DNA of 64,000 nt from Fragilaria crotonensis (GCA_022925895.1 JAKSYS010000202.1:26116-90115), one strand, 5' to 3'; numbered from the stretch's first letter, positions 31,026-42,049 are shown. Numbers and translations are program-made. Notes: a model not told the origin generated them from the letters alone.

Positions 31026-31171
31026 AACGTATACGATTGAATTCTGCGCCACTCCGAATAAGTCTGCGTTCTCTCGTGTTCTTTGTGTCGTACGATACCA
31101 AGAACCACGTTACCACTCCGATTCGGAATCATCCATCCAGGACCGCATATTTCTGAAGACCTGATATTAAC

Positions 31172-31283
31172 ATGTCAGACGCAGGGGAGCTCCGGCACGA
31201 TGATGACTGTCTCGTTGTCACCATCGACATTGTGGACTGCCCAATGGCGGAAATCCCACTCACAGAAGTCTTCAACGTCCTTA
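31172..31283 (+). pseudogene. Copia C gag, N-terminal 37 codons
   Basis: ATG 31172 begins MSDAGELRHDDDCLVV and the frame reaches the insertion of Copia A at 31284. It resumes at 37819 after removal of A and one CTTA duplication (NVL-TKTLLDNYHDVIRD). No domain is visible in this piece. Confidence 0.78.
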
Positions 31284-31501
31284 TGTTAATCCTACAAGTA
31301 GATCATCCTTGCAGGAAAGCATGTCTTGATTCAGTTATGAATTATCTAAAACATAGAAAAGTGAGCATTACCTTGTTCGGAGTCATCCTTCAATCCCGAG
31401 TCGTACTGTGCAGATGTAGTACCGTATAATGGTACTTGATACTTGATACATGATTCATAGCATCCTGAATGATACAGTACCGGTAGCTTGTAATATCAAC
31501 A
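31284..31501 (-). repeat. 3' LTR of Copia A
   Basis: On the plus strand TGTTAATCC...AATATCAACA, 218 bp, seemingly identical to 37597-37814. The polypurine tract (plus strand GTCCCCGCGA) adjoins at 31502. Confidence 0.95.
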
Positions 31502-31684
31502 GTCCCCGCGACTCTGAATTAAGTTCCTGAATCAGAGGCGAATCACACTTCCTGAACCGATCGACAGAGGCCCCGGCTACGTCGTTAACATATATAACCC
31601 TGCGACGGTCACCTACTGTTTTCGATGGACAGTTACCATTATATCGCGACTACCCAATTCGTGTCCCCGGGTGTTGGTCGTCGA

Positions 31685-33188
31685 TTACCAGAGTATGTTA
31701 TGCAACAACTCCTTCATCTTCGGTCCTGGCATTAACTTTGTCAAGATATCTGCCAAGTTCGTCTGTGTGTTTTCTTTGCCACCCTGATGGTCCCGGCAGC
31801 AATCGCTTCGCGTACGCGGTGAAAGTTAATTGCAGCGTGCTTCTTCTTGAGTGTCGATTCAGGTCGGGAATTAGTCACAACTGCCGAATTATCACAAAAC
31901 ACGGAGCATTCCTCGGTTAGCGGAACACCCATCATCCGCAGTTTGTAACGTAGTCCCTCTATCATCTCAATCGATAGTCGCATTGCAAGTAACTCTGAAC
32001 CATACGTAGACGCCTCGACCGTATTCTGCCTCTTGGAAAACCAAAGTATCGGCGCTCGATTAACGAATATTAAGATCCCTGAATGTGACCTCCTTGTCTC
32101 TCTACACCCTGCGTGGTCAGCATCCACGAAACATGACATTGTGACATCCTTTCCACGTGGCGTCGGCATGTTTTCGGGTATTGCTTCGGCTGCGTCGGGG
32201 TAGAACTCGACCAGTCACATTTGACGAATCGCTCACCTCGGAATGTCGGGATCGTATCGTCGAACACCATTGTCGATCTCGGATGATGCTTTAAGTATGC
32301 AAAAATATGGAAGACTTGTTCTAAATGTCCTTGTCGTGCCGATACCAAGTACCGCGACATTAACGACACCGGCATCAAAACATCAATCCTCCCAATTTCG
32401 CAAATCCATCTGAGGACGCCAATCAAACCTTGATAGTAGTTCAATTGTTTGCTCCCCAACTCCGCTGAAAGGTCTAACTCAGGCCGGTATCCACTTGCCA
32501 GCGGAGTCTTTGCATTTGGCAACAGTCTGAGATCGGCATCTTCAAGTTCCTTTTCCAGGTCGGCGATCGCCTTCTTCACGTATGAAGTTGACTCGAACGC
32601 CCACCGCACCTTATCGGGCTCGTCAGAATCTGGGATACGGAATTTCTTTATGTCAACGCCCAAATAAGTATCTGGTTCTTTAATGCTCCCGGGCTTCAAG
32701 GTAAAACGCTGTCCCAGGGCATCCATAAAGCCCTCCGGATCTATTCCTTGAAAAATCAAGTCGTCCACGTACGATATGACGTACTCGTAGACTTTGTCCC
32801 CGTTCGGTTTGACCGCCGCTTTCATCCACAGATCAGGGTCAGCTTTCGACGACGCGAAGCCCAGTTCCCTTAAATTCTTAGCCAAGTAGTCGCGAAACGA
32901 TCTTCCGCTCGATCTTAAGCCATAGAGAGCTTTCGCGATTATAGCTCTTTTACCATTGTACTCAGGTCCTAATTGATCAGTAAACTTAGTCCACACCTTT
33001 TCCTTATTCGGTGCCGCCAGGTAAGCATTTTGAATATCACACGACAAGAGGTCTAAATCGTTGAGAGCGGCCAAGAGGAAGAAGAGTCTCACCGTATCTC
33101 TGCTCACGACAGACGCAAACGTTTGTTCCTTCGTTGCCTCGGTCATATTGCCTCGCGCTACCAATCTGGCCTTTCTAGTAAGGTCCAT
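31685..33188 (-). pseudogene. Copia A reverse transcriptase-RNase H, frame-shifted
   Basis: RT reads from about 33188: LTRKARLVARGNMTEATKEQ, ASVVSRDTVRLFFLLAALND, LLSCDIQNAYLAAPN (catalytic Asp), KALYGLRSSGRSFRDYLAK, VISYVDDLIFQ (YVDD). RNase H motifs are SCFVDADHAGCRETRRSHSG, ILWFSKRQNTVEAS, FCDNSAVVTN. A one-base deletion near 32205 puts RNase H into another frame, and a second near 31780, in an A-run, breaks the end (ILTKLMPG is then out of frame). Neither change is present in copy A1 at 1-1139. The pol stop by homology is at 31685-31687. Confidence 0.9.
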
Positions 33189-33213
33189 TTTGATGTCGAA
33201 GACAAAATATGTA

Positions 33214-34010
33214 TCAACGAACTCGTACCCAGGTGGAACTTTTGTGTCGTCGTCTTCGATAAACTCGAATGCAGGAAAACGTTCCGAATCTCTTTTCGAT
33301 CGCCTTCGTCCAGAAATCCGTTCCCGTTCTCTTGTCGATCGCTAACGCATGGGCGACACTTTTCGGGAGTTCTAATCCGTATTTGTGTGAAACCGACCAA
33401 TATTTCGACTTGACCTTTTTAGAATCCTTTCGTTTCTTGAGTACAAATGGAACCCACCATCGGAACGCTGGTTCGTTTGACAGGTTGTTTGTAACGGCGT
33501 AGTCGGCAACTTGAACTGGGTAAGAGTCCTTTAAATCTGCCAGCGGTACCCAAGTACTGGAACCGTCTTTCCATTCGACTAATAGGCGCCAGCCCTTTGT
33601 CGTTCTCTTTGGTTTCGGTCCAGTCTTGGTAGAGTAGTACGCCTCGTCCTCTCGTAGCGCACTATGACTCTTTTCGTGGTCAACGATCTCCTGCATCACT
33701 TGCAAGCGTCGACCATCGTCATCTATTTGCGAGTATAAACACTCAGCAATTAGATTCGCAGTGTATGTCTCCTCCGTCCCGTCCTCGAAACACACAAGGT
33801 ATTCGCGGGAATCCAATAAAGGATTTGGGTTTGACGATCCAATTGGCTTTCCGTCATGATCTCTTTTCGGCTTTTCACGGTGCCGCGAAGGATATCTCCG
33901 CCGCGGTCGGTTACTATCTCAGCAGTTAAGTACTGATCAAAAGCCTCCGGGGTATAATCATCAGCGTCGGAGCGTCGGAATTCTCCTCCGTCCTCCGTTG
34001 CGTCATTCAA
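33214..34010 (-). pseudogene. Copia A linker with chromodomain-like segment
   Basis: This is the region between integrase and RT. An acidic part (DATEDGGEF, DDYTPEAFDQYLTAEI) is followed after one frame change near 33800 by EYLVCFEDGTEETYTANLIA. The chromodomain-like GWRLLVEWKDGSSTWVPL (about 33600-33545) and FRWWVPFVLKKRKDSKKVKS come next. At 33260-33215 the frame changes again before RT. Elements B and E have the same segments. Confidence 0.78.
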
Positions 34011-34029
34011 GTCCCCGAAGATGTCAACC

Positions 34030-35237
34030 AGGGAAACTGATTTTCACCAAGCTCTTCCGCCACCTCCTCGTTTGTCCGCTTATCCCTATCTTCTCTTCTA
34101 TCGATTCCAACAATTCCGCGATCTCCTCCCTTCGATCTGCACGTTCATCAGGTGTTAGGGCCCAGAACGTGCTCCTCACGATTGGCTTTGCCGACTTCGG
34201 TAACAGGAACGCTGCGTCCCCGCCACCATAATCTTCTGCTGGCCCTAACCAGCATGCCAACTTCCGCTCGTTGTCATTGTCGAGGTAAGAAATAACTTCG
34301 TACCAACCATGCATAACGTAGAGCGAAATATCTGGTGTCCACCCATGGACCTGTTCGAAGGCAGAGCGTCCTTGTAGATCCGGATGTGTCCCGCAACGAA
34401 GGATCTGATCCTTGCGCAAAGGTTGACGAGATAATTCCAGAGTCTTCTTGGTGATCGCGTCTTGTCTTGGAATCTTCGGATCATCCTCTTCAACTCTCTG
34501 ATGTCCAATTCAGCCTTGTTCTGAAACGGTGAATAGGGTTCCGTGTACTTCGGATCAATTGAATACTTCCGGATCCTCTTCTTCCACTCGCCCCATCCTT
34601 CCATTGTGGCGTCGTTATCGCACAACAATACTTCTGGAATTCCCACTTTCTTGACAAAATCATCTAGCGCATAGATTGACTCGTTCTTACGCTCCATCGG
34701 GTAAGCCTTCGTGTATCCCCGGCCATTCCCAATAATGTGAGCATATCGTTGCGAATCAATTGATTTGATCTTCGGTTCCATTATGTCGGCGTAAAACATC
34801 CCCCTCAACCTTGGATAGCGCAGATGTGCCATCTGAGTTTTAAAACGTCGCGTCGCTGGATTCGGTATCGACCGGATTCCTTGTTGGGTGGTCACCTTCA
34901 AGGAGTTCTTTGCCGTCTCTAATCCAACCATCCAGCGTCGTGCCACATTTTCTGGGGTTACATCGGAAGTCACATCTCCAGTTCGTATCGCCGCAATGCC
35001 AATCTCCTCCGAGCTCGCATCCGCTGTCGTCGTAAGTGCTGCGACCCTTCGCAGTATCGGGTCGGTCTGATTCAGCAGATTTACTTCGTTTGCGATTTGC
35101 ATTTCGAAGGGGAACTGGCTCGCTGCAAGAACCTGCATGCAACTCTTGATCTTCTGTTTCGTTGCCTTGGAGTGTAGGACCTTCAAGCGCCTTGCTCGCA
35201 AGTTCGTAATCTCCTCTTCGTCTTCGGAGTCCAACAC
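34030..35237 (-). pseudogene. Copia A integrase
   Basis: Coding runs from about 35237 to 34245, then in another frame to about 34030. Catalytic motifs are GMFYADIMEPKIKS (first Asp), EVLLCDNDATMEGWG (second Asp) and FQNKAELDIRELKRMIRR (Glu). Before them NVARRWMVGLETAKNSLKVT resembles the DNA-binding N-terminal segment of B and E instead of a canonical HHCC finger. Integrase joins cDNA ends to the target; 4-bp duplications show a 4-bp staggered cut for this group. The frame change near 34290 separates the core from the C-terminal part (LGPAEDYGGGDAAFLLP). Confidence 0.85.
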
Positions 35238-35788
35238 ATCCTCCTCCGCGAGCGAGAGCGAAGGTGTGGGAATCCACTCAACGTCGGAGGTGAGTTCGAC
35301 ATGCAGGGCAGTATTATCAAGCTCGTCTTGGGTTGGGGTCTCGAATCAAAGCCGGCAACAACTCCTTCGAGGGTAAAAGGGATTCGTAGGGGTTCGGACG
35401 GAACGAGAATACCGAATATCGAGTCAGGTGCATGTTGCCTGTGTCGTTCGTCGACGTGGACATCGTTGTCCCGGAGCTGGTTAGGGGAAAGTAACGAAAA
35501 TGGTAAGGAGTCTCCGAAGTAAAGAGCTTCGTTAATGATTATCACATACGTGGCCCCGGAAGTCGGACAATCGTAGGCCGTTGCAACCGTTGCGATAGGA
35601 ATCTGCTTCGACGGGTAATCAGGCGAATAAGCCTCGACCTCAGCTGATCTCCCGGTATACTCGAGAACCACGCAATTACTTCCTGCCACGCATGTGTCGG
35701 CGTGAGAGTCCATCTCGCACCGACCCGAACGATGACACTCTCCGTGTATTGCATTGTAATCCACTGAGTATACCTCCCGCGAAACCAT
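35183..35788 (-). CDS. Copia A protease
   Basis: The aspartic protease region of pol reads in its own frame: CEMDSHADTCVAGSNCVVLE near residues 24-43, with catalytic Asp in DSHADT, then PIATVATAYDCPTSG and LYFGDSLPFSLLSPNQLRDND. This matches the arrangement in B and E. It cleaves Gag-Pol. It overlaps the integrase frame by about 55 bp, so one base change separates them. Confidence 0.85.
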   Translation of the reverse strand: MVSREVYSVDYNAIHGECHRSGRCEMDSHADTCVAGSNCVVLEYTGRSAEVEAYSPDYPSKQIPIATVATAYDCPTSGATYVIIINEALYFGDSLPFSLLSPNQLRDNDVHVDERHRQHAPDSIFGILVPSEPLRIPFTLEGVVAGFDSRPQPKTSLIILPCMSNSPPTLSGFPHLRSRSRRRMCWTPKTKRRLRTCEQGA

Positions 35789-35967
35789 CGCAACGGTTCT
35801 GCATTGTCAGGCCTTATCCAGCTTCTGCTTCTTCTTGTGAGCGCCGCGACCGAATTCCTTCCCGGCCGCTTCATCTGCGCTTGACTCATGGTCATCATCG
35901 CCATCATTGTCGTTTCCCTTTGCCAGTTTCTTCATCTCGTTCTTCAACTCCTCCTTGATTTGTTTCT

Positions 35968-37178
35968 TTAAAGCGGCCACGGATCTCTTGCCTTTCTTGT
36001 CTCCCCACTCCTTAAGCTGGTCTTTTGCTCCTGGCTCAGAAGTCGGAAGATCTTTGGCGGGTAATATTTATTCTCTAACTTAAAACCCTTTGGCAACTTC
36101 CCTGCCTTCGCCGTCTTATCCGTCTTCTCACCGCTCTTCACGCCCGAAATGTTCCTTTCCTTACTTCTCTCGAGGGTTGCCCTGTTTTCCACGGTCGTCG
36201 ACAGGTATTGCTGACATGCCTGGAAATTGTTCAGCAGCTTGGGATCGCCAAGCACCACTGAGACGGCAGATTCCAATTTCGGATCGGTAATTCCCTTGAG
36301 AAAATCAGCAACTTTCTTGGATTCGGGGACGGCCTCGGTTGGATCACAATCAAGGATTTCATTGTGAGCGGTCTGGTGGACATTGATAAAATCTTGGAAT
36401 TTATACTGGCGACGCGACCCACTGTAGGACGCGTTCGCGATCGACGCGTAGGCTTTGTTCTTACGTGTGATCTTGGACGCGGTGCCTTCACACTGCGTCT
36501 TCAATGCCAAGTACGCCTTCCGACCGTCCTGCGACCTCTCGAATTTCTTGATGTATGACCACCCTTCTCCGTTTACGACAAATGTCTTCAATTCCCGATA
36601 GAATCGAGGGTTATCCAATTCGTAATGTCGTCCCTCGAGTACCGTCGCTTCAATAAGGTACTCCATTGGACTTCCAAAGTCCGCTGGATCAAGAACATTC
36701 TCTGGCGCTTCCCTTTCGTCCCTGGTGAGGTAAACGAGTGGGATCTTCGCAGCACTAAGGATTTGACGAAGGTAATTCTGGAAGGACTCATTCCACAATG
36801 CCCAGTTGACCAACTTCTTAAGACTGTCAGGCTTGGATGCATCTTCGTCTTTGCTGCCTCCTTCTGTTCCTGGTATTCTTGGCACTTGGCCGTGAACTCA
36901 GGAACCTTGTCAGCTGTGAAACTTTCGGGGTTCGCTTCGAACCCGGTCCGCTTGCGCTCATCCGCCCAGAAACGGAAGCCTTTCAAGTTCTTCACTGCGA
37001 TGAATGGCATCGTAACGTTGCCTGCTCCTCGCGGTGCAGATCTAGCAACACTCCTGGCAATCGAGTCGAGATCCGACTCAGTTGCGAGCATCAAGTCATT
37101 CGGGGTTGCAAATCCCTGAGCAATCAACCACGTGACAGTCGGGGCGTTAAAGCCGCATCGTTGGAGGGCAGCGTTCAT
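35968..37178 (-). pseudogene. Copia A gag, one frameshift
   Basis: ATG 37178 (MNAALQRCGFNAPTVTWLIA). The first frame runs to about 36870 (CQEYQEQKEAAKTK), and the rest, KKLVNWALWNESFQNYLRQI to LEKS-like basic tail, is in the next frame to about 35970. The capsid-like middle (DPADFGSPMEYLIEATVLEG, KAYASIANASYSGSRRQYKF, KVADFLKGITDP) is clearly related to gag of element B. No CCHC finger; the C-terminus is Lys-rich. Gag frame continues as KKQIKEELKNEMKKL-like sequence after another shift near 35990. Confidence 0.82.
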
Positions 37179-37583
37179 GGTCGAGATATCGGTTCGGTGT
37201 GGTCTTGTGTGAAAATTCCTAAAGAAACAAGCAAGGGTATACAAGGGTGAAAACCGGGAATACCAACGCCTTCAGAGTGCCAACATTTATGCCGATCGGA
37301 TAATGACTTGCCTTAATCACATTTAGAGATTTGTTGCGAATCGGTCTTTGAGAGACTGATTCGTTCCGTGCCACGGTCATTTACTTATCCGTATGGCACG
37401 TCTATCGTAGTATTGCGGTCTTTCGGGTATGAGAACACTCCCTACGCAATTTCTCATCAATTCCCGACGTAATCTGCTCAACATCGTTTCATCACATGCG
37501 GCCATTCTTAGCCATGATGAAATGATCAACCGGTGATCTCCATACTACCGATCGGATGGCGCCATTCATGTCATTGAGCCGTT

Positions 37584-37596
37584 GGGTCTGATAAAC
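37584..37596 (-). promoter_or_regulatory. Presumptive primer-binding site of Copia A
   Basis: On the plus strand GGGTCTGATAAAC directly precedes the LTR, so in the element it reads GTTTATCAGACCC right after the 5' LTR. The same 13 bases sit at the same place in B (44751-44763) and E (56435-56447). Loop CTGATAA would place anticodon GAU if it comes from a tRNA anticodon arm. Confidence 0.7.
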
Positions 37597-37814
37597 TGTT
37601 AATCCTACAAGTAGATCATCCTTGCAGGAAAGCATGTCTTGATTCAGTTATGAATTATCTAAAACATAGAAAAGTGAGCATTACCTTGTTCGGAGTCATC
37701 CTTCAATCCCGAGTCGTACTGTGCAGATGTAGTACCGTATAATGGTACTTGATACTTGATACATGATTCATAGCATCCTGAATGATACAGTACCGGTAGC
37801 TTGTAATATCAACA
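37597..37814 (-). repeat. 5' LTR of Copia A
   Basis: 218 bp, no difference seen from 31284-31501. Followed by CTTA, the right target duplication. Confidence 0.95.
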
Positions 37815-39262
37815 CTTACGAAGACACTTCTTGACAACTACCACGACGTGATCCGCGATTCGGTCCTCCAACAACTCCAAGATACCACCTGGCTCTCGGA
37901 GGATTTGATACCTTTGCTGACGGACTCTGGTTTCGGCATGTATCACGCCCGTGATCGCAATCACATCATCTCGTTGCGAAAGCCTGCATTGCAGCGCTTG
38001 ATCAACCAGCGCCTCAAAGATCGCTCTCGTCCTTCGGACCTCGTCCATGTCCCTGTCCTGATCCGTTTTCTTATGTCTGCGATCGACATTCCGAAACCAC
38101 CAGGATCCTCGGTTGCTTCCGATAGCGTACACGAGAGCCGTTCCCGGCACTCCCGACGAGGAGGGCCGCCATCGGTAATCGACACATCCGTACATGTCGA
38201 CACGCCACCTGTTCCGCTACCACGGAAGAAGATCATCCCCGCCAAGTGTCAACGTCGATACTAGCGACGATCCTGTCATCACCGTCCCGACCTTTCGAGG
38301 ACAACCGGTCGATACCCGACCCACCGTGGCCACGGGCCACCAATGGCCGCTGATCGCTTTCAGAGTCCACCCGACGCGGTCCCGCCTCGCCCGTTATTCA
38401 ATTCCGCAGCGACAAATCGTGCGGGAACGTTGACCCGTACGCCTACTCGCATGCACCCTTTTTCAGCCGAAGTGACCTTCGGTGCCGAATCTTTGAAGAT
38501 TACATGTGCCAATTCATGTGTGGCGAGGTAAAGTTCAAAGACTTCCGAAAAGCGAGCATTCCAAAATTCGATTCGTCCAAAAACGATTCATTCGTTCATT
38601 GGTACAAATTATTTTGCTCCACTTGCCTTCAATGGAGTGTGGTGCCCACCATATGAATCGGCACAAGAGGATTCGATTCATGGAAAATGGTGGCTTTGGC
38701 TTCCTGCGTCCGTCCGCGAGAAGGACTCATTCATGTCGGGGTTAATCTACACCGCCTCACTCAAGAATCAACCTTCCCGAATGGTTCACGAGAACAGAGC
38801 GCCGTTGAAGGCTGCCCTCCCCAAGCAGGATATCACGTGGTGTATTCATTGTTCCGCCTACATCATCCCCTTCTCCATTCAGTGTTCTCAACTGCTAGCG
38901 AAATCCCTCCAGCGTCGTACCGAACCATTCAGTTTGTACATCCGTCGGCTTCAAGACTTCATGGTGCGCGAGCGTCAAGCCACCGCACGCGTACAGAATC
39001 AGAGGCTCTCGACCTTTCGGTCCGCAATCTGACGTCCGAATGGCGTCCCGAGATCCGACGTTTAGTCGAACGCGATAAGCGCACTGGACACGATGGTGCG
39101 CTTCCGTTCAAACTCTCGTTGGCGCAACTCGCAACGACGTTCGTCGAGTATGCATCCGAAATCGGCCGCGACCCACCGTCCTCGCAGCAGTCGTCAACGG
39201 AAGGACGCCGACGTCCATCATCCGACGCATTGAAACCGCGTCGCCTGACTTCTCGTCGTCCA
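37815..39262 (+). pseudogene. Copia C gag, remainder after the A insertion
   Basis: Coding resumes at 37819 (TKTLLDNYHDVIRDSVLQQL) and is open to about 38260 with a Ser/Arg/Pro-rich end. Further gag-like pieces follow in changing frames: VKFKDFRKASIPKFDSSKND near 38530, ESAQEDSIHGKWWLWLPASV near 38650, SEALDLSVRNLTSEWRPEIR near 39010. At least four frame changes occur over 1.4 kb. The capsid function is inferred from position before the zinc knuckle at 39337. Confidence 0.65.
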
Positions 39263-40521
39263 TGTCCGAAGCGACCCTCGACGACGAGGAGATCAACCTG
39301 ATGGTTCGCGCCATTTCCCAGAACCAAGATGCATCTTCTGTTTGTCTTGGTTGCCATTTGCCAGGTCATAAATTGGAGGACTGCAATCGCTTCGTTGACT
39401 ACATTGTCGCCGAAGGGTTGGCACAACGCAATCCTCAGCTCAAGGCGCAGATCGCGAACTCGCACAAGCAGTTTCGCAGCCGCCTGAACTCGGCCAATAC
39501 CCGTGGTCGCCCACCGCCTCCCACCAACCGGACCATGCGTCGCATCTTGGAACATGAGCCGGCCGGCGTTGAGGTCCCTGCCACCGAAGACAAGGACGAC
39601 GACGAGGATGAAGACGAATTAGTTGGCTTCCAACAAAATTCCCTCCGCGTCACCGCTGCTGAAGAAGTCGACTTTGAGGCATGTTTCGACGTCCCCAGCA
39701 CCAACTCCATCACCATCCCTGTCGCTGATGCAAATCCTGCACTTCCAGCGTCAGAGACAATTCACATCGACGACGTTCTTCCCGAACCTATCCTACTTCG
39801 TCGACTGGCTGAAACGTATGATCGCGAACGTCAACTCTCGTTCGCGCATGCCGACAACGGATCGATGGCATGCACTGCCAACGATCGCAAGCTTCTCTTT
39901 GCCTACCGCCCTCTCAGTCGCACCAACGTCCGCCTCTTTGACGCCGGTCACCATGCGCATCAACCTATCGGTGTCGGCTTCCTGTGCGTGCCGGTTGATA
40001 ATCGTGGAAATGCCGGAGGCCCATCGTCCGTATTCATTCGGACATATTACACTCCCACAATTCCAGGCATCATCATTTCCCATGCAGCTATTTCAAAGCA
40101 GCTCGGTACCGATGGCTACCACATGTCAAGCTTCTCTGAAAACATCGGACACATTCACTTTCCGCACCGCCTTCGTCGCTCGCAAGATATACACATCATC
40201 TTGCAACCGACGGCAAGCCGCGGCGGCTTGACGTTCACTGAGGCCTTGATTGCCCCGACAGCTGAGGCCCATTTAGCGCCGCTACCATCGGACCAAGTCG
40301 TTCGGAAACTGTGCACCGAACATGCACCAGTCACCGCAGCAACAATTCTTGATCCCATCGATGGTATGACCTGCGATGCCTGTCATTCTCCACCTGCCCC
40401 GAATTCTAATGTGCTGCCCGCTTCACCCGACGGCAACGCAAGACCTTACGTTTTGGACAAGGAATGGCTCCGGCGGGTCTCGATTTCATTGTCCCCGTCA
40501 ATATCGACACAGACCGCTTAA
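39262..40521 (+). CDS. Copia C gag C-terminus and protease
   Basis: This ORF contains the canonical retroviral-type zinc knuckle CLGCHLPGHKLEDC (C-x2-C-x4-H-x4-C) at about 39343-39384. An acidic segment (EDKDDDEDEDELVGF) follows, then a protease-like segment with HADNGSMACTANDRKLLF (catalytic Asp likely in ADNGS) and HQPIGVGFLCVPVDNRG. Later blocks (IIISHAAISKQLGTDGYHMS, THLRRSQ-like) resemble the region preceding GAG-pre-integrase. It therefore links nucleocapsid and protease of this lineage, which differs from A, B and E in having a true CCHC finger. The frame fails near 40480; the start codon chosen is an internal one because upstream gag is shifted. Confidence 0.8.
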   Translation: MSEATLDDEEINLMVRAISQNQDASSVCLGCHLPGHKLEDCNRFVDYIVAEGLAQRNPQLKAQIANSHKQFRSRLNSANTRGRPPPPTNRTMRRILEHEPAGVEVPATEDKDDDEDEDELVGFQQNSLRVTAAEEVDFEACFDVPSTNSITIPVADANPALPASETIHIDDVLPEPILLRRLAETYDRERQLSFAHADNGSMACTANDRKLLFAYRPLSRTNVRLFDAGHHAHQPIGVGFLCVPVDNRGNAGGPSSVFIRTYYTPTIPGIIISHAAISKQLGTDGYHMSSFSENIGHIHFPHRLRRSQDIHIILQPTASRGGLTFTEALIAPTAEAHLAPLPSDQVVRKLCTEHAPVTAATILDPIDGMTCDACHSPPAPNSNVLPASPDGNARPYVLDKEWLRRVSISLSPSISTQTA

Positions 40522-40612
40522 GCCACGAAGGCCATCGCTCAGAAGATCTCCTCGCTCAACGTCCAACGATCCTGGACGGTGACGTTCATTTCCCGGAACT
40601 CTCTTCGCCTTT

Positions 40613-41821
40613 ATGCACGGATGCATATGCCGTGCGCTCCTGAGTCGTACGGCTCTGCGAATGTTGTGGCACCAACGGCTTGGGCACATCAATTTTCGTC
40701 GTCTGTCGGAGATGCATCGTTTTGTAAAAGGGATGCCGCAATTCCAGATTCCAACCGAACTTGAAGGATGTCCCATCTGTCTTGCTGCCAAACTCCGCAA
40801 AGCACCAAAAGGAATCGAAACCACAATGAGAGCGACAACGTGTAACCAAGGATTGTCGATCGATTTTGGCTTCATGGTCCAGAAGAGCCGGGACTCAGTT
40901 CGACACAACACCCTCGTCGGCCTCAACGGAGAGACTTGTTATGTCCTTCTTACTGATCACTTCAGTGGTCGAATCTTCGGTCGCGCCTTCGCAACGAAAG
41001 CACCTCCCATCGATTGGATCAACAGCTGGCTTGCAAGCAACTCCCCGCAATGTCCCGACAAGTATGTTCGCATGGATGGAGGTGGTGAGCTCGGAAAGTG
41101 CCGCGACATCCATCGCACCTTCGCAAACTTTGGATATGCCGTGGAACTGACCGGTCCGGATTCGTCGCATCAGAATGGACCTGGAGAGCGTCCACATCAG
41201 ACGATCGGCGATGCTCTTCGCACCATGCTTTCCGGTGCGAATCTCCAGCCCAACTTCTGGCCGTATGCATTCTACCACTACATTCGCTTGTATAACTTCG
41301 TCCCCCACGGCGATCGACCTACAAGCCCATACGAGATGTGTGGTGCCCCTCTCCCAAATCTGGCAAAGCTACGGACCTTTGGATGTCGGATCCACGTTCG
41401 TCCAACGACTGCTCGATACGGTCGCGTCGTTCCGAACTCCCGCCTCGGTATTTTTCTCGGGTACTCGCGCTCCCTGAAGGTCATGTATTACTTCGACCTT
41501 GGCAGCTCGACCGTCAAAACCGCCACCCATGCGCGTTTCGACGAGGGCATGAACGATCTAGATGAACCGCCTCCTAATGTGAAGCTCCTCCGGAACCTTG
41601 CCGATGACGGCGTCGTCGGTCGGACCGTCTGGATCTCCCAGCCTTCAACCTGGAAGTCTCTGATGACCCATTCGAACGCCTTGACGAACTGTCCCCGTCC
41701 ATCACCTGTGAGCATCCCTGCCTCGGTTTCGAAATCATGGAGTGTCACATTCGGAGACGAGGTATGTTTCCGGTGTTGTTGCAAATACCACGGCCTCGCG
41801 GATCCGAAATGTTCGCCGTAA
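40613..41821 (+). CDS. Copia C integrase
   Basis: The HHCC zinc-binding domain is WHQRLGHINFRRLSEMH followed by CPICLAAK. The catalytic core has LSIDFGFMVQ (first Asp), YVRMDGGGELGKC (second Asp) and NGPGERPHQTIGDALRTML (Glu), then FWPYAFYHYIRLYNFVPH and GDRPTSPYEMCGAPLPNL, all classical for Ty1/Copia integrase. The frame is open to 41821, but meaningful coding changes frame at about 41755, within the following PDZ-like segment. Upstream linkage to protease is broken near 40500. It inserts cDNA with a 5-bp stagger, as the CTTTT duplication shows. Confidence 0.9.
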   Translation: MHGCICRALLSRTALRMLWHQRLGHINFRRLSEMHRFVKGMPQFQIPTELEGCPICLAAKLRKAPKGIETTMRATTCNQGLSIDFGFMVQKSRDSVRHNTLVGLNGETCYVLLTDHFSGRIFGRAFATKAPPIDWINSWLASNSPQCPDKYVRMDGGGELGKCRDIHRTFANFGYAVELTGPDSSHQNGPGERPHQTIGDALRTMLSGANLQPNFWPYAFYHYIRLYNFVPHGDRPTSPYEMCGAPLPNLAKLRTFGCRIHVRPTTARYGRVVPNSRLGIFLGYSRSLKVMYYFDLGSSTVKTATHARFDEGMNDLDEPPPNVKLLRNLADDGVVGRTVWISQPSTWKSLMTHSNALTNCPRPSPVSIPASVSKSWSVTFGDEVCFRCCCKYHGLADPKCSP

Positions 41822-41960
41822 ATACATCGGCGCCTTCGTTGTATCCATTAATGACGTCGCCGTGTTCACTGCGGCATCTATCTTGGACGCACTTCGTGTT
41901 GTGGCCGCATCGGACGAGCAAACGTTCAAGATTGTTTTCGCACCGGACCGATATATCCCA
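41722..41960 (+). other. PDZ-like segment between integrase and RT of Copia C
   Basis: Coding (with one shift near 41755) gives LGFEIMECHIRRRG, YVSGVVANTTASRIRNVRRK and YIGAFVVSINDVAVFTAASI, ending FKIVFAPDRY. The carboxylate-loop-like LGFEI, the GxVxxV strand, small residues before a basic helix and the SINxxxV strand follow a PDZ pattern. This is an inference from pattern only; it may be a structural linker. Confidence 0.45.
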
Positions 41961-42049
41961 GTTGTCGATCGGCATCTTGACCAGCCGATTCATCTATCTG
42001 TGGAACAATTGCGTACAGTCTCTGCCATCCGGTCCTCCTCCCGCAACCG

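Larger units (their letters stand above)
31284..37814 (-). mobile_element. Copia element A (innermost layer)
   Basis: A full-length minus-strand Copia element of 6.5 kb has identical-looking 218-bp LTRs and a 4-bp duplication CTTA (31280-31283 and 37815-37818). It lies inside the gag of Copia C. gag and pol show at least six one-base frame changes, several in short base runs, despite matching LTRs. The partial copy A1 at 1-1139 lacks the two coding changes found in the shared part. Confidence 0.95.

Noticed and set aside
31279-37819. 5-bp target duplication for Copia A
   Set aside because: Left CCTTA and right CTTAC do not agree; only CTTA is shared.
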